NCBI GenBank assembly: GCA_012064415.1
Contig: SSNU01000157.1
Location: 643,556 to 707,555 of the forward strand
Direction: 5' to 3'
Length of the DNA: 64,000 bases
From: Gyrodactylus bullatarudis
Lineage: Eukaryota; Platyhelminthes; Monogenea; Gyrodactylidea; Gyrodactylidae
The notes under the pieces were generated by a model that was not told the DNA's origin, did no database searches, and saw only the letters and a program-made list of their open reading frames with translations. Positions 26,101 through 35,554 of the stretch are shown here, piece after piece; the first letter of the stretch is position 1; the number at the start of each line of letters is the position of its first letter. A program made the translations under genes and the position numbers.

Positions 26101-29100
26101 GCTTGCATCACTAAAAGAGAAATTAATAAGGCATATTTAGACTGAAATATGTTTTTATTTTTCAAAATTTTTTAAAATTTAAGATTGAACTTATCCATTG
26201 GACTATTGATTCCTGTTTACTCATGAGTAGGACCACTATTTTTGAAATATACAGCTATTCTCGATGAATTTGGGAATTCATGATTTTTACAAAAATCTCA
26301 TTTTTCATCAAGGTGTTGAAAGTTTTGAAAGATTTTTTTTCAAAATGTACACTTTTACTAATTTGTGTGAACAATTTCTTTGTCTAAAAAATTGAATCCC
26401 ATAATTCATCGAGAATAGCTTTATTACTTGTCAAATAATGCCTGAATTTCGTCAAAACTTTCTCCACAGAAACCTAGCTCCTTTAATAAGCGAGATGATT
26501 TTCTTATGTAATAACAAAAAGTGAATTTGTTGTAAGAAATGAATTTACCTGAGAGAATCAATCTGAATAAGATATGATTACATGACACGAAATTCTTTTA
26601 TTGACTCAAGGATCAATATTGAAATTCTCTCGTTAGAGATTAGATTTAATTTATGAGAACAACATCAAATTTATGGGTGATCTAATGGAATTTTACTCAT
26701 AACTGGACTCAATGGAGGTTAGGCCTCACAAAGAACTTGAATGTTTGTTCAGTGATCAGGGAAATTTTTCAACTCGAAGTTGGAGACTATTTTTTTTATT
26801 TTTTAAATCGTAAAAGGGCTAAATTTATTTTCCGAGCAACTCACAAGAGTAATTACTTTTCTGATAAAATTTAGTACTCAGAGAATGTTTAAAGCATAAA
26901 AGTCATTCTCCATTATGTCATTAGCAACAACTCCCCAAAAAACCCAGGGACATGATTAAACAAAAAAAATCACCATTAAGGTTCTCTTAATGAAAAGATT
27001 TTTGAAGATAAAACGAGAAATTCCGAATTTTTGTGATTGCGTAGTAAAAATTCATTGAAAATTAAGTGGCGATTTGAAAAATTCTGGATTTTTAAAACTA
27101 AATGACACAATGGCGAAGCATGATATGAATTCCAAGAAAATTGATCTCTTGATGGAAAAATCATAAACTGCCAACTTTATAATATTAACTACTTAAGAGG
27201 ATTCGAAAAAGGAGATATATAATTACAATTTAAATCCTGTTCAAAAGTAAACAGAATATTATTGTTAGATTCTAAACTCATGTGGAAGGTTAGAGAACAA
27301 CAAGCGTAAATTTGAGTGATAAACGTTGTATTTCGCCGGGTCTCTTCAGACTCTACCCCGGTTAACATATAAATACTATTACAATGCTCTATTTGGGACC
27401 TTCCATTGGCTCTAACCTTCCAAATGAGTTTAGAATCTAACAATAATATTCTTGATGAGGTTCGACAATATTATCGTACAAATAAACAGAATATAGTTTT
27501 AGTATAATTTTGTCAGACATGACCAATTTCAACTTGGATTACAACACAATTTAATAATATTATGATTGAATCATTCATCAATCTGTTGCTAATGTCTACC
27601 TCTGTGTCTACGTTAGAGTGCAATTTAAATTAATTACAGACAAATGGTAGTGAGTTGATTCTGTTGAAAATAAAAAAAGGTGAAAGGTAATGATAGATAA
27701 GATAATTAGAGACCTATCTAAATCTAGCTAGTTAATACGGTAAGATGGGAGTTTATGATTTTTACAAAATTCTCTATTTTTTCATCAATTCCATTTGATC
27801 AGACCCACTTTGACTGATCCTAAACAAGAATATTTTAATATCCCTTTTTTTCTGATGATGGAAAAATTTGTTAAAATCATAAATTCCCATCTCAACTAGC
27901 TTTGCATAAGGCCTGTTTACCCATGATTTGGACTCATTAGGACATTGTTTAATTCATCGGCTGGCTTTATATATAGCTCTGATATCCATGTAGGTTTCGT
28001 ATAGAATAAAAGATGGTCTTATATAAAGTAAATACAATATACCAAGTGTGGATATAAAAATAGAATGCTGAAGAATCGATAATGATGATAATAACAGAGT
28101 ACGAATGAAATCAAGGTTGTGAAATGTTTCAATATTCTATTGAAACATTATCCAGAATTTCAAGAATAGAAAATTTGTAGCTAGAATGATCAATAATCTT
28201 TTATGTTTAACTGTTGTATGTCTGATTCTTTTTGAATATTTAAATTGTTAACAAACCGATTAAATAATTCAGATACAAATCCAAGATCAATGAGAGAAGA
28301 GGTTTATTCTATATGAGTCTTTGTGTAGTTCATTCACCATCTGACTAAAGAGAAATGCGCATGCAATTGTGAGATGAAAAAAGTCTATTTTTATCTAGGA
28401 GACGGCATTCATGCAAGGATTTAGAATTTGCTAACAAAAACAATTTCTCTTGGTCTGGAAAGCCTTAGATCGGTCTATTTTCTTCTCAAGTTCTTAACAT
28501 TAAATGACCTTACATTTTTAAGTTTTTGAATCTAAAAGGCAAAGATTGTGAAGAAATAACAGCGAGAATGGAATGCATCAAGTAATCATATTCAATATAT
28601 CGAATGCCCCTACAATGAGTAAATTTCAATTGTGATGATCTTAAATCTATAATTGCTCATATAAGATCTAAAATTGACTATTGAAAATCCCTTCTTTACC
28701 CCCACCTTCATTGATCTTATCTTTTTGTTCAAATATTTATTTGAAAATAACATGGAATTTCAGTATCTGACTTTTCGACTGCTCTCAACTCAAGTAATGG
28801 AAATAGTAAGGTTTGACAATTATGAACCTACAGTGCCGATTGTCCAAGGATGAGGTCGAACTTTTACTTTAGCCAGCCGTAAACATCTATTTTGTGATGA
28901 ATTTCATTTTAAAAAAAAAGAAAAAAATTTTATTCTCATTTCTATTCAAAAATGATATGCAATTCAGAGAGATAACAAAAGATTCTTTTATCGAGGATAT
29001 ATATATATGTGACAGCTAGTATTCATATAAGCTAGCTGAAAAGCCCTAGATATCAAAGCAAGAAGTTATTGAAAAATGAAAGGAATAAATTCAAATATGC

Positions 29101-32100
29101 TGAAAAAAATCTTGATTGTTCCATTGCATGAAAATAGAACGAATATTATCAGATATGTCGCTAACGAGAATCTATTTGATACTCTACATGAAATTCATTT
29201 ATTTTTGAATTATGGAGGAAGAGATCGAATGAAATGTACTTTGAGTTCACTGCGGTTGAGTTATTCTGAATTTCATTCTATTCTACTATTTGGTATTCAA
29301 TAAAAAGAAGGCCCTTTTGAAAAAAAAATTGTCAAAAGGTAGAAGGTTCAGTATCAATCCCTTCAATATTGAGTGTAACAAGGAGAAAGAAAATAGTTGC
29401 TAGAAACTACAGAAAATGTATTATTAAAATATTAGCTAGCTCGAATAAATATTATGAATATTAGCTGCAACATAAATATTGGTGAATACACATTTTAATA
29501 TCATATCATTTTAAATAGGAATTAAAATTTTATAACTAACCCTCAAAGTCACAGAGAATTTTTTTTTTCATGACTCGCATTCAATCTTTTGTCTATCCTA
29601 TGGTTTTTGAATACGCTGATTATTAATCTGCAGTTGTTTTAACGCAATTATTTATTGTTCAGAAGTTATTGATCAAAAAATAGGTCACCTCTATATGAAT
29701 TCTTGAGGTATGATTCCTTGATAAAAGTTATCTTACTTTTTATCTATAACCCTGGGACGTAGGTTTTCAAAAAAAAACGTTTTAAACAAAAATTAATTTT
29801 TCGATAAAAAATCAACTCTCTTTAGGTTATAATTAGTATAGTGCAAGTTTGACGAATGATAGAGCCAAGGTCTTTGCGTATTCCAGGAGATTAATAAATT
29901 TCCTCTCGAGTGGGTGGTGAACGAGGTATTTTCTGAGGCTTGAATGAATAATAATGAGTTGCTAAAATGTCGTGTGATAGAACTATCACCGTGGGACTTT
30001 AAGTGTTAAAAAAATTGAGCCCTTTCTAGTAGGCCCTATAGTGATGGTTTAGATAAGGAGAATATGACTCACATTTCTTTCTCTGTGCTGTCGATAATCT
30101 TTTTGGCTTCATGAATCTTCATGTAGACTTGGAGGACAGTCAGTTCTGAAAGCTGAAAAAAAACAGTAGAATTGCAAAGATTTTCTTTAGAAAGAAACGG
30201 CTATTTTAATTCATTTTTTCTCAGATCACCAATAAGTTCTGATGTGAATTAGCATCTACCAGATAAATGCATATGAATGAATTTGAAAAATTAATTTCAT
30301 CTTTTTATCAATTATCTTGAGAAATAGATAACCATTTAAACAACAAATGGAATCGACCTTCTTTAAACTATGGTATAGCTCTTGTCAGATGAAGGATTGA
30401 GCTTCAGAGATTTCTCATATATTGATAGAAATGAACCAAAAGGGAATCTGAAAAGAAAACTGTGGAAGCCTAAGGTGCTTAAAGATAACAAAATAACACT
30501 GTTTATTAAGTTAAAAGAAAATTTTTAACAACTTTGTCGGCCATTTTTTCATACGAATTTGAATTTTGTTATAAATTTAAAATTTTTAAGTTGGCGCCAA
30601 CAAATTTTGAGTGAATTTTAGTCATCTGTATGACTTTTTGCATGGAGATTGTTCTGAAATTCCTTCTCTACATATCCTAATCATATTGAGAAAATTTTGA
30701 GAATTTGAAAATCAGGAAAAATGGATTTTTTGAATTTAATTTAGCAAACAGCCCGGAATATTGTTCGGGAGAAAATATATAGATGTTTCAATTTCTCTTC
30801 TGTATGTAAATTTTAATTGCAAAGAAAAAAAGGGAAGAACTCACGCATGGAGAAAAACATTGAGACCACTAGAAAAAATGAAAAGTCTCATCATTGAATT
30901 TCAGAATAAAATCCATGTAAAAAGGGTAGGTACCACACACTCTCACAAAGTGACAAGAGAGACCCTTGAAAGGCTAGCTAGCAATCAAAAGAGAGAGAGA
31001 AATTTGTGTACAAGAAAAATACACATTTCTTCAATTCAACGAGTTGATTTTGTATTTCATGAAAGATGAAGAGAAACTTTGTCTCTATCTCAGAATTGTA
31101 AAAGAAGAAGGAGACGATTCGTACAGATAGAAATGGATTGTTGTGAACTTGTTGTGAAAATATTACCAAATCGATTCATTCGTTTTCTTCTACTTCTTCT
31201 TCTTGTGAAGCAAGAAAATACAAGAAAGTTTCATGCTTCTTCATTTTACACTTTTTCATTGTAATAATTATTATTTTACAAAAATTCATTGAAATCAATT
31301 ACAACTAGTGGTAGTACATGATGATGAGGATGATTATGTTGTATGTTAAAATAGACTTAATACACGAGAGACAAAGAAAGTGAGACAAAACATCTGTACC
31401 AGAGTTCTATTCCTCAATAGACTAGCTAGTAAATATATCTAGAGAAAGTCAGATCAATAAGATTGTGATAATGATCATTTGCATAAAAGACATTACAAGG
31501 TAATCAGAATATAGCTATACTAAGCAGAGAGTAAATTGAATCTAATTTATTATTATTACCTCAATGACACATGAGTTTTTGTTGCTGTTCAGAAGAATTT
31601 CAAGTGATGAGTAATTCTATTACTAGTTCACTTTTATCATAATCTTGATGATCTTAGCTCTTAGGAGGACGGAAGCTCTCCCAGTTTTTTTACTCTTGAG
31701 AGCTATGTCTGGATATTGCATGTCTAAACGAAAGACATTTGTCAATGAATTTTTACTACGTAATCATTTACTACATTGTTGATCATATAACGTAAGAAAA
31801 TTTATTAAAAGACTACCCCAATTCATAATTATGTTCGAATGATTCATGTAAATGTTTAAAAACGTCCAAAAATCCACTTTAATTAATAATTTAGAAATAC
31901 AATGTAAGAAGATATATATCTAAAACCGAGAATGTCTTGGAAGGAACCAATTTCCAAGATCTTGATTTGTTTAATCTTCAACTACTGTGGCCTAGGTGAG
32001 TTTTTGGTGTTTTTTCAGCCTACATTATATTTCTATTTTCTTTCATGATCATGATTCTTACGATGTTATGATACTTTGAGTATTTAGGAATTTTAAAAAA

Positions 32101-34971
32101 TTGAAAAAACAAGAGGTTTATTAACACTGAATACGTATTTCTTAAAGCTTCATCAGCAATGTTACTTTAAAAATGAAAATTATAAATATAATCATTGAAA
32201 TAATAAATTACAAATATTAGAATGAAAATAGTAAGAAGCAAGTTCCAAATAAAGAAGAGAATGTAAGCTGAAAAAACACCCAAAAAAACTCAACATTAAT
32301 AGCAAAAATGAAGAGAAAAAAGGGTGAAAAAGCTTACATAGGCCAAGGTAGTATTAGAGAATATGTATGGTTCTTTTGAACACACAGATCTGGTTTAATA
32401 GTATTAATAAAGAATTTCTCTTTAATCCAAAGATCAGTGCTGTCATCACCTGGGTTCTTATAAAATATTGAAAAATTGGAATATTCAGCATTATGATTAT
32501 TATCTGTCAAATTTTTATGAACCGAAGTATTCTTTGAAAGATGTTCCTTTGTCCTAGTTCTTAGTTTTCTAATTGTTCTTTCAAGTTGAACCACAGTCAC
32601 ATTGGAACTTGTAAATTAAGAGAGTATTTTCTTCTGGCTTGAGCAAATCCTTAAGAATTAAACTAAATAATCTTTGTGTTTTGAATACAATTTTTAATTG
32701 TATGTTGGAATAATGGTCATTTATAAGGTTAGTTAGTTTTCTTCGTACATCACTGCTAAAGTTATCACCTTTGAAATTTAGTTTCATGAAAACGGTTTTC
32801 ATCTCCTCATTGGTTGCCAAATCTTTATCATCTCTTTGACGTTCAGGCAGAGAGATAAATTTATCAATAAATTTTGCAGGATAGCCATTCTCCATCAAAC
32901 TATTTTTCAATCTCTCTAATTCATTAGGAAGTTCCTCTTCGCTTACAATTCTTTTTATTCTCTTAGATTGACCGACAACCAAACCAACTTTATGAGAAAT
33001 AGGACTGAAACTGGCGAATTTAATTTGAGTAGTTCCCTATTTTTTCTTATTGAATTTTTATGATAGAAGATGGTTGGAGTTCACTCAGAGGTGAAACACT
33101 TGTTAAGCCAACAACTACGAAATATATATCAGAGAAACATGGAGAATATAAAATCAATGAGAAATTCCTTTAGTCCTTAATAAGATGATTTAATGAATTC
33201 AATCAGAAGATTTGGGTGAATTTTTGATAAAAAATCTTCTTCTTTGTCATTTTCTGAATGAAAGTTTTGCTTTTTAATTTTACTATCTTGCCTTTGGTTT
33301 TATTTATATTACTACGGAATGCAAGTTTTAAAATAGGGAGTGTTGATGAATTTAATTTCTTTGTTATTGGAGGAGTCATTTCTTTCTTGTGTTTTGTTCT
33401 TAAAAAAGACATGGGTCGGTTAAATCGGTTGTTCAATGATGAGGTGTTACAAGAACAAAAAGTGAAAACTTCACAGTCAGTGAGATGTTTGGAAAAAAGG
33501 ATTTTAACCTAGCCTAGTGTTTACCTAAAGTGTTTTATAATTATAATTAGTGATATCAGGTTAGAGAAAAAAGTTTGAGAAAGAACTGTATTGTGAAATT
33601 TTGTTAGTTTCATCTTTCTAGTGAATAAATGTCATGCGATTACATCTAGATTCCTTCTTACAGAGAGACAAAATATGAGATAGTAATAATTCTCTAAAGA
33701 GAAAAATTTCATAATCATTACATGTCGATTTACATTAAGGGGACTTACTTTGGTATTTTTTAAGCCAAGACCATTGATGAAAGGGGTGGTGATATTGACC
33801 GATTCATGTTTGGATGAAGGCTTCTTAAATATTGATATTCCAAAAGTGCTGTGCTTCGGGGCTTTCTCAACAACCTCTTCCAGTCCGACCATGTAGTTGT
33901 AAAGTTGGGTGACAGTCCCTTCGAGAAAACTAGACGGACATTTGTCCAGACTGAGAAAGGGCAAATCGACCGGGAATAAATCGTCAGTTTTCATTTTGGC
34001 AATGGCCAATCGAAGATCCTAAAAATATCAAAAAATAACAGGATAAAATTTATGAGGATATATTGAAGATCTTGACTTACTCTTTGATAATCGATCTTCT
34101 TTGAGGACTCAAAAGTGGCAGCTGTTGTCTGGGATAGTTCCTCAAAAAGTTCCTTGTGTTTACTGGCCAAGTTCTCAATGGCCTTTCTAGTTAGTACAGC
34201 TCTGTTGCTCTCTTGTTCCTCAATAATTGTTATCATATTGAGTAGTGTTCCAGAGTAATACTTTGATCTATGATCATTGAACTTTTTCAATTCTGTTGCA
34301 TAGCTTAATTCTCGATCGCAATATTCTTTTTCTTTTAAGCGATATGCGTTGTCATACTGAAAAAAGGAGAAAAATAAGCATATGAATTTAATCCAAAAGA
34401 GTATTGAAATTTACTCTAGTCTGTTCGGATCTTGACAGGGCGTCATCTGCTTGGGCTTTAGCATTCGCTTCATGTGCCTTTTGCTTATTCCGATAAGAGT
34501 TTAGATAATTAAGCCAAGATGATTCAATTTTCTTTCGCCCTTCGTCGAGATGTTTATAGAGATTATTTCTACTCTTTGTCTGCTTTTGATTTGATTGGAG
34601 GCATTCATCCTGAAGCTTTTTGTGTTCAACAACGATAGTTTCTGAAATTTCTTTGCTGAGTTTTTCATGGACCAACGCCATCGAGTTGAAAGAATTCAAT
34701 AACTCATGAAAAGAGACAAAGAGAGAATTATCATCATCTCCTGGCTTCTTTTTGGGCATATAAGTGTTAACGGTTTTTTTATATTTCTTAGCAATATCAA
34801 GGTGCATGGCTGTAATATCTTTCAAAAATTTATAAAATGTCTCTGTTTGTGAGTTGAGATCTGAATTGTTTTTTAGAACAGCATCACTTTGATCCTAGAA
34901 GATGAAATGAGAGAGTAAAAATTTACCCAAAGCTCTATACACCAACTACCAGTTTCCACATTTTGCTCCAT
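17126..34971 (-). CDS. Cip4: F-BAR/HR1/SH3 adaptor of the CIP4/TOCA (TRIP10/FNBP1) family
   Basis: This membrane-bending adaptor links CDC42 to N-WASP/actin and endocytosis. Nine exons stay in frame: 34927-34971, 34415-34894, 34081-34356, 33749-34018, 30073-30152, 25978-26110, 19325-19440, 17349-17512 and 17126-17277, about 571 residues. Exon 1 ends in ELW and exon 2 starts DQ, matching the ELWDQ start of the family. Residues 1 to about 290 are the F-BAR coiled coil. Exons 5-6 form the HR1 (CDC42-binding) repeat with the LGDPETVKP block. Exon 8 brings an acidic linker and AVYEFEG, and exon 9 completes a C-terminal SH3 (GWTEVV, NGYVPTNFL). Intron 1 is 32 nt, while introns 4-6 are 3.6, 4.0 and 6.5 kb and full of repeats. 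The last intron (17278-17348) appears to use a GC donor (GCGAGT). Paralog identity within the family is not resolvable. Confidence 0.92.
18765..19095. mobile_element. MITE with Tc1/mariner-like ends (331 bp)
   Basis: Terminal inverted repeats of about 47 bp (18765-18811 and 19049-19095) differ at only a few positions and are flanked by TA on both sides (18763-18764 and 19096-19097). Outer ends read (C/T)AGTCATT followed by ACACACATGATGGCTCG. TA duplication and such ends fit a Tc1/mariner-derived non-autonomous element. There is no coding capacity. It lies in the seventh intron of the CIP4/TOCA gene. Confidence 0.8.
21734..22205 (-). mobile_element. Penelope-like retroelement fragment with GIY-YIG domain (copy 1)
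   Basis: On the minus strand, 22136-21891 encodes KTLRLFNLIHKDLL, then the Cys motif CNCG directly followed by NYIGRTIRNLSTRENDH. That is the junction into the GIY-YIG endonuclease at the C-terminus of Penelope-like elements. Just upstream the frame shifts (RLTN block near 22180). The 3' tail ends in TGTAGCTGAAAAAACACC at about 21751-21734, identical in kind to copy 2. The reverse transcriptase is absent, so it is a 5'-truncated dead copy. Confidence 0.78.
25408..25586. repeat. Foldback hairpin, arms about 55 nt
   Basis: The sequences at 25417-25472 and 25521-25576 are imperfect reverse complements; both contain GAGAAAAATTC and AAAAATATG(A/G)CCATTTTT. Weaker pairing continues outward. There is no coding content. 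It is probably a small non-autonomous transposon relic in a CIP4/TOCA intron. Confidence 0.65.
27254..27451. repeat. Foldback element with 42-bp arms
   Basis: Arms 27254-27295 and 27410-27451 are reverse complements with one mismatch (GAATATTATTGTTAGATTC at the outer ends), around a 114-nt loop. The size and symmetry fit a miniature foldback transposon. No clear target duplication was identified. Confidence 0.75.
27743..27893. repeat. Inverted pair of a dispersed short repeat
   Basis: The sequence at 27743-27790 (GATGGGAGTTTATGATTTTT and onward) is mirrored at 27853-27893. Related single units lie at 25640-25680, 26276-26310 and 27143-27171, all in the same gene's introns. All share a core close to ATGATTTTTACAAAAATCTC followed by TTTTTCATCAA. 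Confidence 0.6.
29076..29303 (+). pseudogene. Integrase zinc-binding (H2C2-type) relic
   Basis: This 75-codon frame contains LFDTLHEIHLFLNYGGRDRM. It resembles the HHCC zinc-finger start of retrotransposon or Ginger-type integrases and KRBA2-like proteins, where a helix with two His precedes a G-G-R-x-R-M block. The following Cys pair and the DDE core are absent, so it is at most a fragment of an old transposon in an intron. Similarity was judged by eye only. Confidence 0.4.
31982..32030 (+). mobile_element. Solo Penelope-like 3' tail, opposite orientation
   Basis: This reads CTACTGTGGCCTAGGTGAG then GGTGTTTTTTCAGCCTACATT. It is the reverse complement of the copy-2 tail at 32262-32295 and of the stretch around 32335-32352, with the intervening bases deleted. 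It therefore looks like the 3' end of another copy in plus orientation, or an inverted tail duplication of the kind Penelope-like elements generate. Confidence 0.55.
32262..33060 (-). mobile_element. Penelope-like retroelement fragment (copy 2): RT end plus GIY-YIG
   Basis: The minus strand reads SPISHKVGLVVGQSKR, then ELERLKNSLMENGYPAKFID. This is the typical C-terminal end of Penelope-type reverse transcriptases (N-H-P/S-H-K block, L-x-x-N-G-Y-P). It then reads LIYKFQCDCGST and, after a frame slip at about 32585, TIRKLRTRTKEHL of the GIY-YIG domain, ending INTIKPDLC. The 3' tail matches copy 1 (GCTGAAAAAACACC). The catalytic RT motifs are missing; it is 5'-truncated and frameshifted. Confidence 0.82.
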
Positions 34972-35088
34972 TTTTGACAAAAACCCACTTTGTAAAACCG
35001 GCAATTGAAATTTAATTTATAACAACAAAATTGTCTCCACCATCCGATAATTGTTTTAATTCTAAATTGGTTTTCATTTATCTCTAAA
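34972..35088. promoter_or_regulatory. Divergent promoter region, CIP4/BUD31
   Basis: Only 117 bp separate the two start codons, so promoters and both 5' UTRs must overlap here or extend into the genes. No TATA box is obvious. Confidence 0.55.
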
Positions 35089-35511
35089 ATGAGCCGTAAA
35101 AGAAAAGCACCTCCAGAAGGATGGGAGCAGATTGAAGGGAAAATTGAAGAGTTCTCCAGAAAGATGTCAGAGGCAGTAGTAAATCCTCATGAAGGTCAAC
35201 GAAAAGTTCAAAGTGTTTGGCCTATTTTCAAGATCGTTCATCAGAGGTCAAGATACATTTACAATCTTTACTCATCTAAGATCATATCTAAAGAACTTTA
35301 TGATTACTGTGTCTCTCAAAAGTATGTTTCTGCCGAACTTGTTGCTAAATGGAAGAAACAAGGCTACGAAAATTTGTGTTGTCTTCGATGCATACAACCC
35401 AAGGATACTAATTTTGGTACAAATTGTATTTGTCGAGTCCCCAAGGCCAAAATGGAAAGTAACAGAATACTTGAATGTCAACTTTGTGGATGCAAAGGAT
35501 GTTCAGGATGA
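35089..35511 (+). CDS. BUD31: BUD31/G10 spliceosomal protein
   Basis: This single-exon, 140-residue protein (human 144) is a core component of activated spliceosomes. The conserved landmarks are RKAPPEGWE near the N-terminus, [15 protein letters not shown], then [31 protein letters not shown] and the zinc-binding end [11 protein letters not shown]. The Cys residues of the C-terminal zinc clusters are all present. It starts head to head with the CIP4/TOCA gene and its stop lies 38 bp from the stop of MSH4, so the 3' UTRs overlap. It is notable in a genome with so many minimal introns that this splicing factor is itself intronless. Confidence 0.97.
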   Translation: MSRKRKAPPEGWEQIEGKIEEFSRKMSEAVVNPHEGQRKVQSVWPIFKIVHQRSRYIYNLYSSKIISKELYDYCVSQKYVSAELVAKWKKQGYENLCCLRCIQPKDTNFGTNCICRVPKAKMESNRILECQLCGCKGCSG

Positions 35512-35548
35512 TCATGTGAAAAAAGACTTTTTATCAATATAAAATATT

Positions 35549-35554
35549 TTTATT
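35549..35554 (-). terminator. AATAAA poly(A) signal overlapping the MSH4 stop
   Basis: On the minus strand the AATAAA hexamer overlaps the TAA stop codon of MSH4 (35552-35550). This implies a very short 3' UTR. Confidence 0.5.

Larger units (their letters stand above)
26111..30072 (-). other. 4.0-kb CIP4/TOCA intron
   Basis: It contains several small inverted repeats and an integrase-like relic (listed separately). The rest is AT-rich with no recognisable gene. Confidence 0.5.
30153..33748 (-). other. 3.6-kb CIP4/TOCA intron
   Basis: It contains Penelope-like sequence at 31982-33060. Open frames at 30761-31264 and 33203-33512 are not recognised; the latter adjoins the retroelement and could be its decayed upstream part. 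Confidence 0.45.

Noticed and set aside
33203..33512. Overlapping open frames on both strands beside Penelope-like copy 2
   Set aside because: No recognisable RT or other domain; could be decayed element sequence but not supportable.
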